From positions 1 through 47,951 of the forward strand of contig JAGCPB010000105.1 of assembly GCA_017642425.1 (NCBI GenBank): a stretch of 47,951 nucleotides of DNA, given 5' to 3'. The stretch's first letter is position 1. Each line of letters begins with the position of its first letter. This stretch comes from Bacteroidaceae bacterium. GTDB taxonomy: Bacteria > Bacteroidota > Bacteroidia > Bacteroidales > Bacteroidaceae. Below, piece by piece: positions 34,236 to 42,862 of the stretch. A program made the translations under genes and the position numbers. Below the pieces are notes generated by a model. That model saw nothing but the letters and a program-made list of their open reading frames with translations. It was not told where the DNA came from and made no database searches.

Positions 34236-36890
34236 TTAAAATTCCTGGCCCAGAATGAAGTGAACCTGACTGCCGCCATACTTTCTTGAACCCATTATGG
34301 GATCGAATCCGTAAGCCCAGTCTATTCCCATCAGACCAACCATCGGAAGGAATATGCGTACTCCTGCTCCGGCAGAACGTTTAAGGTCAAACGGATTGAA
34401 CTTACCTATGCTGTTCCATGCATTTCCGCCCTCAACAAAGGTCAAAGCATAGATTGTGGTAGAGTTCTCCATGAGCAGAGGATAACGCAATTCGGCCGAC
34501 ATCCTGGTATAAGCGTAACCGTCAGAGTATGGAGTGAGAGAACCGTTGTCATAACCACGCAGTCCGATAATCTCGGTAGCGTATGTATATGAACCGCCGC
34601 TCATGCCGTCACCACCCATAAAGAAGGTCTCAAACGGTGATTTCTTATACTTGTTGTAATGGCCAAGCAATCCAAAGTCAAAGCGCGTCACAAGAACAAG
34701 ACGTTTCTTCAACCCGTTTGTTAAAGATGTATAGGTGCGGCTGCGGAACTTCCACTTGTTATACTCAATCCATTTATGTTTCTGCGCCAGCTCCTCCTGA
34801 TAAGTGGCCGATGTCTTGTCAGACGCCAGATTCTCGTAATCCACTCCGTCCCAGAGAGAATAAGGAGGAGTGAAATATACAGAGAAAGCGAATTCAGAAC
34901 CTGTTCGGGGGAATATGGGATGGTCTGTGGTACTCCTGCCCACGGTGAAGCCCAGATTGATGTTATTGCAGGTTCCGTTGTTGATAAGGAAATAGTCCCA
35001 CTGCTTGAGCTTGTAACGGGTATATGACAGTTCTGTATAGAACGTGAAATAATCATCCGGCCAGTGGAGACGCTTTCCCCACCCTACGCTTGCTCCGAAC
35101 ATTGTTATGTATTTGTCCGGATCGTAATATGACTCGTAATTGTTGTAGTAACCGCCATAACCGTAATTGCCGTAATAGTTGCCGTAACCGTACATGTAGT
35201 TATACATGTTCTGATAATAGGCCGAATTGTAGTAATTGCTGCTTATATCTGTCTGCTTTGAATAGAACAGGCTGACAGACAGCGAGTTGGGACGTTTACC
35301 TCCAAGCCAGGGCTCTATGAATGAGATACTGTATGAATGGTAGAACTTGCCGTTTGTCTGTCCGCTTATGGAGAGAGTCTGACCGTCACCCTGAGGCAGG
35401 AACAGACGGTAATTGTCACTCTTGTGGAACAGGTTGTACATACTGAAATTGGTGAACTTGAGAGCAGCACGGCCTATTATACCTGTCTGACCCCAACCCA
35501 TTGACAGCTCTATCTGGTCATTTCCCTTGCTTTCAAGCTGCCAGTCTATATCAACGGTGCCGTTTGACGGATCAGGCCTTATGTCTGGATTGATGGATGT
35601 CTGCTCAAAATGACCCATGTTGGCAATAGAGCGGAAGGAGCGCTCCAATGCATCATAAGAGAATATGTCACCGGGACGTGTGTACAGTTCACGTCTTACC
35701 ACATTCTCGTAGACACGGTCGTTGCCATGTATCATTACGCGGTTGATTGATGCCTGCGGACCCTCCGAAATACGCATCTCAAGGTCTATGGAATCACCTA
35801 CCACATTAGCCTCGACGGGATTTATGGCGAACATCACATATCCCTGGTTATAATACATCTTGCCAATAGCATCATCATCATCCTTGGTACGCTCCTCTAT
35901 CTTTTTCTGGTTATAGACATCACCTCTCTTCAAACCCAGCATGGCAGAGAGTTCCTGACTGTTGTAAACGGTGTTGCCCACCCAGTTGATATTACGGACA
36001 TAATATCTGTCACCCTCTTCAAAACGCAGCCATACATCAACCGTGTTGTCATCATAGTTTGAAGCAACGCTGTCAAACACTATGATTGCATCGCGATAAC
36101 CCAATTCACCGTATTTTTCACGTATCTTGTCCTTATCACCCTCATATTCCTCGTTAACGAACTTCTTGGTACGGAAGAATTCACGAAGTTTCCCCTTTTC
36201 GTTGGTCTTTTTCATGATCTTCCTGATGTTCTTGTCTGTCAAGGCATCATTGCCTTCAAGATGAATGGTACGGACTTTTACCTTCTCTTTCTTGTCTATA
36301 TAGACATCCACATATGCAAGACCATCCTCATCAGGTTCGGAGCGTTGCTGAACGCGGACATCGGCATCCTTGAATCCCTTTTCATCAAAGTATTTTCGGA
36401 TGAGTTTCTCTGAACGGTTCAGGCCGTTCTGGGTTATCTGGCTGCCGGGGAACATTCCTATCTTGTCCTCCAGTTCCGATGCCTCTCCCTTGCGTACACC
36501 GTGGAACACCACCTCCTTGATCTTGGGATTCTGCTCAATAAAAAACTCAAGCCATATCTTATCGCCCGAAATCTTGAGCGCCCTTATCTTGACATTTGCA
36601 AAAAGGCCTGTCTGCCACAGGCGCTTCATGGCCTCGGTAATGTCCGCACCTGGAACAGCGACACGCTGCCCCACGCCAAGACCGGACAGTTTTATCAAAG
36701 TCTTGTGGTTGTTATCCTCTATTCCGGTAACCACGATATCGGCTATCTCATATCTTTTGGGAGATCCGGAGTATAGGATTACAGGGTTTTCCTGAACGGA
36801 TTCATCTTCTGTCTGAGCCCACATGGACTGGCCTGACAGCAAGATAAAAGAGAGGAGTATGATATGTCTAAGTCTCAACTTCATCATCAT
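34236..36890 (-). CDS. bamA: Outer-membrane protein assembly factor BamA
   Basis: An 884-residue Omp85 protein, the core of the BAM machine. A signal peptide ([21 protein letters not shown]) is followed by five POTRA-like domains to about 430 (for example [20 protein letters not shown] and [20 protein letters not shown]). The 16-strand barrel comes next, with the surface-antigen C-terminal half ([20 protein letters not shown]) and ending in LGQEF. About residues 549-588 form a Tyr/Asn/Gly-rich insert, probably an extracellular loop. The ATG at 36890 overlaps the uppS stop (ATGA), supporting this start and coupled translation. Confidence 0.96.
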   Translation of the reverse strand: MMMKLRLRHIILLSFILLSGQSMWAQTEDESVQENPVILYSGSPKRYEIADIVVTGIEDNNHKTLIKLSGLGVGQRVAVPGADITEAMKRLWQTGLFANVKIRALKISGDKIWLEFFIEQNPKIKEVVFHGVRKGEASELEDKIGMFPGSQITQNGLNRSEKLIRKYFDEKGFKDADVRVQQRSEPDEDGLAYVDVYIDKKEKVKVRTIHLEGNDALTDKNIRKIMKKTNEKGKLREFFRTKKFVNEEYEGDKDKIREKYGELGYRDAIIVFDSVASNYDDNTVDVWLRFEEGDRYYVRNINWVGNTVYNSQELSAMLGLKRGDVYNQKKIEERTKDDDDAIGKMYYNQGYVMFAINPVEANVVGDSIDLEMRISEGPQASINRVMIHGNDRVYENVVRRELYTRPGDIFSYDALERSFRSIANMGHFEQTSINPDIRPDPSNGTVDIDWQLESKGNDQIELSMGWGQTGIIGRAALKFTNFSMYNLFHKSDNYRLFLPQGDGQTLSISGQTNGKFYHSYSISFIEPWLGGKRPNSLSVSLFYSKQTDISSNYYNSAYYQNMYNYMYGYGNYYGNYGYGGYYNNYESYYDPDKYITMFGASVGWGKRLHWPDDYFTFYTELSYTRYKLKQWDYFLINNGTCNNINLGFTVGRSTTDHPIFPRTGSEFAFSVYFTPPYSLWDGVDYENLASDKTSATYQEELAQKHKWIEYNKWKFRSRTYTSLTNGLKKRLVLVTRFDFGLLGHYNKYKKSPFETFFMGGDGMSGGSYTYATEIIGLRGYDNGSLTPYSDGYAYTRMSAELRYPLLMENSTTIYALTFVEGGNAWNSIGKFNPFDLKRSAGAGVRIFLPMVGLMGIDWAYGFDPIMGSRKYGGSQVHFILGQEF

Positions 36891-37645
36891 TCATCATTGT
36901 TCTGTTTCAATTCAGCCACCTGGGCTCCCGTCTTGCCGAAACGGCGTTCACGCTGCTGATAAACATATATGGCTTTGCACAGTTCCTCCATATTGAAATC
37001 CGGCCAGAAGGTATCACAGAAATAGAGTTCCGTGTATGCAGCCTGCCAGAGAAGGAAATTGCTCAGCCTGATCTCACCACCGGTACGTATAAGCAGTTCC
37101 GGGTCCGGCATGAAACTGGTGGTCATGGCATCAGCCACCGTCTTTTCATAAATCTCTGATGGAGTGATTTGCCCTGCAACCGCCTTTTCGGCCAGCATAC
37201 GGGCTGCGTTTGCAATTTCCCAACGTGAAGAATAACTCAAGGCAATCACCATAGTGGAACGGTCAAACTCCCTGGTGTTGTCAATGCAGTGGTTTATCTT
37301 GGCAAGGACCCTGGCCGGAATCCTGGAAAGATCGCCTACCACACGCAAACGTACATGGTTCTTTATGAAAACCTCCTCATCAATGTTGTTGAACAACAGT
37401 TCCATCAACGCAGCTATTTCATACTCGGGACGATTCCAGTTCTCGGTGGAGAAAGTGTAAAGGGTAAGGTATTTTATTCCCAGCTCCACTGCGTTCTCCA
37501 TAATCTTCTTAACAACCTCAACTCCCTTGGCGTGTCCCTCTGTACGTTCTTTTCCACGCTGTTCCGCCCAGCGGCCGTTGCCATCCATGATAATGGCCAC
37601 GTGCTGCGGTATACGGCTCTTGTCCAACTGCTCCTTGTATGTCAT
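36887..37645 (-). CDS. uppS: Isoprenyl transferase (undecaprenyl diphosphate synthase)
   Basis: A 252-residue cis-prenyltransferase making the C55 lipid carrier for peptidoglycan and surface glycans. Signatures: [20 protein letters not shown] with the catalytic Asp, the [20 protein letters not shown] segment, [14 protein letters not shown], and the C-terminal [20 protein letters not shown] with AYTELYF. Full length. Its TGA overlaps the bamA ATG. The DUF6089 gene ends 6 bases upstream of its start. The uppS-bamA link is conserved in Bacteroidales. Confidence 0.97.
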   Translation of the reverse strand: MTYKEQLDKSRIPQHVAIIMDGNGRWAEQRGKERTEGHAKGVEVVKKIMENAVELGIKYLTLYTFSTENWNRPEYEIAALMELLFNNIDEEVFIKNHVRLRVVGDLSRIPARVLAKINHCIDNTREFDRSTMVIALSYSSRWEIANAARMLAEKAVAGQITPSEIYEKTVADAMTTSFMPDPELLIRTGGEIRLSNFLLWQAAYTELYFCDTFWPDFNMEELCKAIYVYQQRERRFGKTGAQVAELKQNNDE

Positions 37646-37651
37646 ATCAAA

Positions 37652-38350
37652 TCAGTTTTCGTTATTACAATTACAAGGACGCTTAAAGACGTCAAACGTC
37701 ACATACAGCATGGTAAAACTGTAGCTGTCCTTGTTCTTTATACCCTTTCCCTTTACCATGAACGGATTCTCCAGAGAAGTGCCGTCTGTCCGGGTAACAT
37801 CAAGACGGTCCGAAGTGGAAAACCTCATGGTCCACTCCAGCCCCACATTCACTCTTTCAGACAGTTTGTATCTTATACCCATACCTATAGGAAAATTGGC
37901 GGCAAAATCATTACTGGCCGGTTTAGGGGCAAATGTCATTCCCAATCCCAACAATCCGTAAGGCGCCAGCCTATGGCAATCGCTCCAGTTTTCCATGCCG
38001 TATGCGCAGAATCCCCATTCAATCTGTACTCCAAAATCATATACCGTACGGCTGAAACTGATACCCTCACCCGGCAACACTCCATAGGCGTTCTCCGAAT
38101 TGCCCGATATACCGGCTGCTGCAAGATCCGCCTTAAGGGCAAACCTGGGATTGACGTTATACCGGCCTATCAGCGAAAACACACCGTTGGTATTGTTATA
38201 AAAGCGCGCATTGGCATCTCCCATATAGAAGTTTCCGCCACCGCCCAGGCCCAGTTCCATGAAATAACCGTCATCCTGCGCAGCCAAAAAACTGCAGCAG
38301 AACAGGAAAAAGGTCAACGGAAAGAGTCTGAGCCTGCTCATCATATTCAT
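37652..38350 (-). CDS. DUF6089-type outer-membrane beta-barrel protein
   Basis: A 232-residue protein with a signal sequence (MSRLRLFPLTFFLFCCSFLAAQ) and a small beta-barrel pattern (YFMELGLGGGGNFYMGDANA, YGLLGLGMTFAPKP, SYSFTMLYVTFDVF). It matches the DUF6089 family found beside uppS-bamA in Bacteroidales. Function is unknown. The ATG at 38350 overlaps the upstream TGA (ATGA); ATG codons at 38344 and 38341 are alternatives. A longer frame beginning at 38383 would run into the upstream gene and delay the signal peptide. A tail of NCNNEN follows the last strand. Confidence 0.82.
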   Translation of the reverse strand: MNMMSRLRLFPLTFFLFCCSFLAAQDDGYFMELGLGGGGNFYMGDANARFYNNTNGVFSLIGRYNVNPRFALKADLAAAGISGNSENAYGVLPGEGISFSRTVYDFGVQIEWGFCAYGMENWSDCHRLAPYGLLGLGMTFAPKPASNDFAANFPIGMGIRYKLSERVNVGLEWTMRFSTSDRLDVTRTDGTSLENPFMVKGKGIKNKDSYSFTMLYVTFDVFKRPCNCNNEN

Positions 38351-39690
38351 TTTTTGATCAATCTGTTGATTGCTCCATGCCATACCTGACCGTTTTCTGT
38401 CATGATCCAGATATAACCTTTTCTGTCTGTGACCGCAGCGTAAACCACGTCATCCCCCTTAAGATATGACGGCAACTGCATATACTTGTTCCATGAAGAA
38501 TAGTCTTCGGCATAGGAATCGCATTTGTACCAGGTTACCCCGTTGTCATTTGACTGACGGAAACCGTCCAACCCCTGACCAACACAGAACAGGGCATCAT
38601 CATATCTGAGGAAAGACAATCCTCTACCCACAGGAAGACGTAAGTCAATCCTGGCGGGAGCATCGATTTCGGTCCATACCGTATCGCCTGACAGCATTGT
38701 CCAGACAGAGGAATAAAGGGTGTCATCGGCAGGACCTGCCAGTACAGACCTGGAAAGCATGGTGTTGGTTGAGAGCGGATAACTGAACAATGAAGCCGCC
38801 GAATCAGGGAAATGTTCAGGAACACGCTGGACTGTAGTCCATTCCTCCATATCCTGTGACCTTACAATGTTACTGTCTCCGCTTACAGCCCACAAAACCC
38901 CATAATCATCACATGATACTATGACGCTTTTTATTCCCGTCCTGACTGAATTCCATTCCAATCCGTCAGACGAGCCATACAAAGTACCACCCGATACGGA
39001 ATAGAACTTATTGCCGCAGACCGTAACCCTGTGCTGCCAACCGTCTGCTGCCAGTCCGGACAACGCATGCGCCCCATTCCAGGCTCCCCCTGAAACAGGC
39101 CTGAAAGAAACAGCCGGTACTCCGGTCGTGTCCAGACCGAAACAGAACACAGTGTCATCCCTTATTACAGGACTGATGCCTGAAAGAACCGGAAAGCCAG
39201 CCGTATCAGGCCCTTCCCACAACAAAGAGTCCGGGAACACCTTGCGCACGTTTACCTCTACCTGATATTTCCTTGTATACGAACCGTCGGTTGAAACCAC
39301 GCTGAATGTCAACTTTCGGGTAAAATCTATGGAATCAGCTGAATTCCAAAGATAAGTGATACCCGGATCGTCATCATAAGAATAACCTATAGTACCCAAA
39401 CCGTAAACGCTGGTTGTCACTCCCGAAATATCTGATCCGTATGCAAGTGAATCAATGTTATATATCCGGTTGTTCACCTGGTCTATTGTCATAGGATACA
39501 TTACACCACCCTCACGGATATTGACAAGAGTATCTCTCCTGTACCAGTTGATGTCATGAACCCTGACATTGTAATAACCTATAGTGAATGACGTAATTGC
39601 CGCCTGCGGTGTTTTGTAGGAGTTGTCCTCCTTAAGACAGGATACGCAAAGGGGCAAAAATGCCAACAGAAAAATGAACCGGCTTCTCAT
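38347..39690 (-). CDS. DUF6242-type lipoprotein
   Basis: A 447-residue lipoprotein (lipobox CVSC, Cys18). An N-terminal beta-sandwich-like region (AITSFTIGYYNVRVHDINWY, LTFSVVSTDGSYTRKYQVEV) is followed by repeated Trp-rich blades (GLEWNSVRTGIKSVIVSCDD, QDMEEWTTVQRVPEHFPDSA, NDNGVTWYKCDSYAEDYSSW). These resemble sialidase/BNR-type propeller repeats. It matches the DUF6242 family of Bacteroidales; its role is unknown. It is the first gene of the minus-strand run leading to uppS and bamA, translationally coupled to the DUF6089 gene, with a -7 element upstream. Confidence 0.8.
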   Translation of the reverse strand: MRSRFIFLLAFLPLCVSCLKEDNSYKTPQAAITSFTIGYYNVRVHDINWYRRDTLVNIREGGVMYPMTIDQVNNRIYNIDSLAYGSDISGVTTSVYGLGTIGYSYDDDPGITYLWNSADSIDFTRKLTFSVVSTDGSYTRKYQVEVNVRKVFPDSLLWEGPDTAGFPVLSGISPVIRDDTVFCFGLDTTGVPAVSFRPVSGGAWNGAHALSGLAADGWQHRVTVCGNKFYSVSGGTLYGSSDGLEWNSVRTGIKSVIVSCDDYGVLWAVSGDSNIVRSQDMEEWTTVQRVPEHFPDSAASLFSYPLSTNTMLSRSVLAGPADDTLYSSVWTMLSGDTVWTEIDAPARIDLRLPVGRGLSFLRYDDALFCVGQGLDGFRQSNDNGVTWYKCDSYAEDYSSWNKYMQLPSYLKGDDVVYAAVTDRKGYIWIMTENGQVWHGAINRLIKK

Positions 39691-39716
39691 CCGACAACTT
39701 TTTTATTTGAACCGCG

Positions 39717-39724
39717 CAAATTTA
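39717..39724 (-). promoter_or_regulatory. -7 element for the DUF6242-DUF6089-uppS-bamA cluster
   Basis: On the minus strand TAAATTTG matches TAnnTTTG, about 27 bases before the ATG at 39690. No clear -33 TTTG is seen. It is the best candidate promoter for the whole eight-gene minus-strand cluster. Confidence 0.55.
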
Positions 39725-39839
39725 ACAACAAAATCCGTAGGGGCGTGTGTAATAATGTTGTTTTATATTAAAGATATGCTACATAAACCATTATTTTGTA
39801 ACTTCGCGCCAAAGAAAACCATAAACATACAGCGACATT

Positions 39840-40472
39840 ATGGACAACATTAAGAATCAGGTAGCCCGTGAACTACTGCGCATAGAGGCTGTCAAGGTGC
39901 AGCCCGACGCACCGTTTACATGGGCTTCCGGGTGGCGTTCACCTTTTTACTGCGATAACCGTAAGGCTCTTTCTTTTCCCGAAGTCAGGACATTGGTCAG
40001 AGACTCTCTCTGCAATGTAATTACACGTGACTTCCCGGAATTTGACGTTATAGCCGGAGTAGCCACAGGTGCTATCGCACAGGGCGCACTTGTTGCTGAC
40101 AGAATGGGCAAGCCCTTTGTGTATGTACGCTCGGCGCCAAAAGACCATGGCCTGGCAAATCTCATTGAAGGATATCTGGAACCCGGAAGCCGGGTTATGG
40201 TGGTAGAGGATCTTGTTTCGACAGGATTGAGCAGTCTCAAAGCTGTAGATGCCATACGCAATGCCGGATGTGAGGTAATAGGCATGGTGGCATCATTCAC
40301 CTATGGTTTCCCCGTTGCAGAGGAAGCCTTTGCCAAGGCAGGAGTCAAATTATCCACTCTTACGGACTATCCCGCAATGCTGGAGACAGCCGTAACTTCG
40401 GGATACATTAAAGTTGACAGTCTACAAACACTTAACGAGTGGCGGAAAAACCCGTCAGAATGGGGAAAATAA
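39840..40472 (+). CDS. pyrE: Orotate phosphoribosyltransferase
   Basis: A 210-residue type I phosphoribosyltransferase converting orotate and PRPP to OMP in pyrimidine synthesis. The PRPP-binding signature is VMVVEDLVSTGLSSLKAVDA. The catalytic loop region is YVRSAPKDHGLANLIEGYLE. The start region FTWASGWRSPFYCDNRKALS is typical. The 120-base upstream gap shows only TAACTTCG as a weak -7. The SRPBCC gene follows after 3 bases and argH after that, so this is probably one unit. Confidence 0.96.
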   Translation: MDNIKNQVARELLRIEAVKVQPDAPFTWASGWRSPFYCDNRKALSFPEVRTLVRDSLCNVITRDFPEFDVIAGVATGAIAQGALVADRMGKPFVYVRSAPKDHGLANLIEGYLEPGSRVMVVEDLVSTGLSSLKAVDAIRNAGCEVIGMVASFTYGFPVAEEAFAKAGVKLSTLTDYPAMLETAVTSGYIKVDSLQTLNEWRKNPSEWGK

Positions 40473-40475
40473 TCG

Positions 40476-40901
40476 ATGAAAAGGGTTGAAAGTAATGTAA
40501 AGCATATTCCTTATCCACAGGAATCAGTATATGCCAAGGTATCGGACCTGAACAATCTGAGTTATCTGGCGGACAAGATTCCCGCAGAGCAGAAGGATCA
40601 GTTCAAAACAGAGAATCTGGTATGTACTTCCGATACCGTAAAGTGTACCATATCTCCTATAGGCGAGATAGAATTCAAAGTGGTTTCTCGTGAACCGTAC
40701 AAATGTGTAAAGATGGAGACCCTGCGTTCTCCAATCAAACTTACATTCTGGATTCAGATCGTATCCACCGGTGAATCCTCATGTAAGATAAAACTCACGG
40801 CCGACGCCGATGTCAACATGTTTATGGCAAAGATGGTGGAAAAACCGCTTGCCGACGCGATAGAGAAACTTGCCGATATGATGGCCATGTTCCAATACTA
40901 A
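40476..40901 (+). CDS. SRPBCC-fold small protein
   Basis: A 141-residue soluble protein of the SRPBCC (START/polyketide-cyclase-like) type. Segments: VKHIPYPQESVYAKVSDLNN, LVCTSDTVKCTISPIGEIEF, VKMETLRSPIKLTFWIQIVS, and a final helix MVEKPLADAIEKLADMMAMF. It has no signal peptide or catalytic motif. It is tightly placed between pyrE (3 bases) and argH (12 bases), an arrangement seen in other Bacteroidales. The ligand is unknown. Confidence 0.82.
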   Translation: MKRVESNVKHIPYPQESVYAKVSDLNNLSYLADKIPAEQKDQFKTENLVCTSDTVKCTISPIGEIEFKVVSREPYKCVKMETLRSPIKLTFWIQIVSTGESSCKIKLTADADVNMFMAKMVEKPLADAIEKLADMMAMFQY

Positions 40902-40913
40902 CAACCCTGCAAT

Positions 40914-42251
40914 ATGAAACCTATCTGGGACAAGGGTAAACCCGTAAACGAACTCATTCAGAAATATACCGTAGGTCATGACCGCGAGATGGACCTGATG
41001 CTTGCCAAATATGACGTGCAAGGTTCATTGGCACATATAACAATGCTCCAATCCATCGGGCTTTTGGAACAGGATGAACTCAAGAAACTGTCTGCCGGTC
41101 TAAAAGACCTTCTGCCCGTAATTGAACGTGGAGAGTTTGTCATTGAAGATGGTGTTGAGGACGTACACTCACAGGTGGAACTCTTGCTCACCCGCCAGTT
41201 TGGTGACATGGGCAAGAAGATACACAGCGGGCGTTCCCGTAATGATCAGGTTCTGGTAGACCTGAAACTCTTTACACGTGACCGTCTGCGCGATACCGTA
41301 AATGCAGTCAAGAGCCTGTTTGACATACTCATAAAGCAAAGCAACCGGTATAAGGATGTTCTGCTGCCGGGTTATACCCATCTTCAGATAGCCATGCCGT
41401 CATCATTCGGACTCTGGTTCGGTGCATACGCCGAGGCTCTGACCGATGACATGCTGCTTTTGCGAGCCGCCTTTGACCAGGCCAACCGCAACCCGCTGGG
41501 TTCTGCTGCCGGTTACGGATCATCGTTCCCCCTGAACCGCCAGATGACGACAGACCTGCTGGGATTTGAGTCAATGAATTACAATGTGGTCTATGCCCAG
41601 ATGACACGCGGCAAGATGGAGCGCAACGTGGCGTATGCTCTGGCATCGGTTGCCGCCACAATAAGCCGTCTGGCATATGACGCCTGCCTGTACAACAGCC
41701 AGAACTTTGGGTTCATAAAACTGCCCGATGACTGCACCACAGGCTCCAGCATCATGCCTCACAAGAAAAACCCCGATGTATTTGAGCTTACACGCGCCAA
41801 GTGCAACCGCATCCAGGCCATCCCTCAGGAGATTACTCTCATGACCAACAACCTGCCAAGCGGTTATTTCCGTGATATGCAGCTTGTAAAGGAGGTGTTC
41901 CTGCCTGCATTCCAGGAACTGGACGAGGTTATCACAATGACCGCTTATATGCTTGACCATATCAAGGTGCGTGAAGATATCCTGTCAGACCCCAAGTATG
42001 ATGCAATATTCAGCGTTGAAGAGGTGAACCGTCTGGCACGTGAGGGAATGCCGTTCCGTGAGGCATACCGCAAGGTGGGTGCAGAGATTGAGAACGGATC
42101 ATTCAAGGCAGACCGTAACATACACCACACCCATGAGGGCAGCATAGGCAATCTGTGCAATGACCGTATCACAGAACGTATGGAAAAGCTTACAGCTGGC
42201 TTCCCGTTCAGCAGGATTGACCAGGCCATATCAAAACTGACCTCAAAGTAA
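40914..42251 (+). CDS. argH: Argininosuccinate lyase
   Basis: A 445-residue member of the fumarase/aspartase superfamily, cleaving argininosuccinate to arginine and fumarate in the last step of arginine synthesis. The family signature is TGSSIMPHKKNPDVFELTRA. Other conserved segments are DVHSQVELLLTRQFGDMGKK, HSGRSRNDQVLVDLKLFTRD and LPGYTHLQIAMPSSFGLWFG. Length is normal. No other arg gene is in the window. Confidence 0.96.
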   Translation: MKPIWDKGKPVNELIQKYTVGHDREMDLMLAKYDVQGSLAHITMLQSIGLLEQDELKKLSAGLKDLLPVIERGEFVIEDGVEDVHSQVELLLTRQFGDMGKKIHSGRSRNDQVLVDLKLFTRDRLRDTVNAVKSLFDILIKQSNRYKDVLLPGYTHLQIAMPSSFGLWFGAYAEALTDDMLLLRAAFDQANRNPLGSAAGYGSSFPLNRQMTTDLLGFESMNYNVVYAQMTRGKMERNVAYALASVAATISRLAYDACLYNSQNFGFIKLPDDCTTGSSIMPHKKNPDVFELTRAKCNRIQAIPQEITLMTNNLPSGYFRDMQLVKEVFLPAFQELDEVITMTAYMLDHIKVREDILSDPKYDAIFSVEEVNRLAREGMPFREAYRKVGAEIENGSFKADRNIHHTHEGSIGNLCNDRITERMEKLTAGFPFSRIDQAISKLTSK

Positions 42252-42272
42252 TCACTTGTATCGATTGTTCCG

Positions 42273-42794
42273 ATGAAAAGGGGAGTTCTGCTTATACTAT
42301 TGCTCTTGATGACCATTGCGTGCCATAGAAACAATTACAGGATTTACTCCAATAAATACAAGGTTTTCTACAGTTGCGAAACAGCCGCATCACCATATAA
42401 TCAGCTCACCACACCCGGAAGGTTCCTGTCTGTAAGGAAAGGTGACGGTAAACTGGTCATTGCGGATTCAGACGGTAATAAGTATGACGAACCGCTGTCG
42501 GAAGTCCAAAACGGCTCTTTCATATTAGGACTGGCCGGACTCATCATCGGCACACCCACATTCAATAATGACAACATGTCCATCTGGGCATATGACCTGG
42601 GATGCCCTGAATGTGATGCCCCCGATATAAGGCTCAAGTTTGACATCAACGGAACAGCGTCCTGTTCCAAGTGCGGAGGTTTATGGAACCTTAATGCAAG
42701 CGGAACTCCGGTTAACACGGACGGGAAACAGAACCGACCCCTGTACCGCTACCCCACCTCATTCAATAACGGAATATTAACCGTTTCAAACTGA
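42273..42794 (+). CDS. Zinc-ribbon-containing lipoprotein of unknown function
   Basis: A 173-residue lipoprotein (lipobox TIAC, Cys17). The C-terminal part holds two CxxC knuckles (LGCPECDAP, Cys111/114; ASCSKCGGLWNLN, Cys131/134) spaced like a zinc ribbon. The pattern after the second pair slightly recalls Rieske-like proteins (CxxCG.xWNL) but lacks His ligands. A hydrophobic GSFILGLAGLIIGTP stretch lies in the middle. It is 21 bases after argH and ends at a strong terminator. I do not know a function; metal binding is inferred. Confidence 0.75.
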   Translation: MKRGVLLILLLLMTIACHRNNYRIYSNKYKVFYSCETAASPYNQLTTPGRFLSVRKGDGKLVIADSDGNKYDEPLSEVQNGSFILGLAGLIIGTPTFNNDNMSIWAYDLGCPECDAPDIRLKFDINGTASCSKCGGLWNLNASGTPVNTDGKQNRPLYRYPTSFNNGILTVSN

Positions 42795-42815
42795 TCTGCA
42801 TTAGACCAACAAAAA

Positions 42816-42845
42816 AAAATGCCGACCCTCAGGCCGGCATTTTTT
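42816..42845. terminator. Bidirectional terminator
   Basis: Arms AAAAATGCCG and CGGCATTTTT close a 10-base loop. A-rich and T-rich flanks give a T-tract on both strands. It lies between the convergent zinc-ribbon lipoprotein and carboxylesterase genes and can serve both. Confidence 0.9.
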
Positions 42846-42862
42846 ATGCTTTCATCGGGGAA

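Noticed and set aside
37289-38389. Plus-strand open frame of 366 codons opposite uppS and the DUF6089 gene
   Set aside because: It is a shadow of uppS and the barrel gene with no domain signature; composition is that of a complementary strand.
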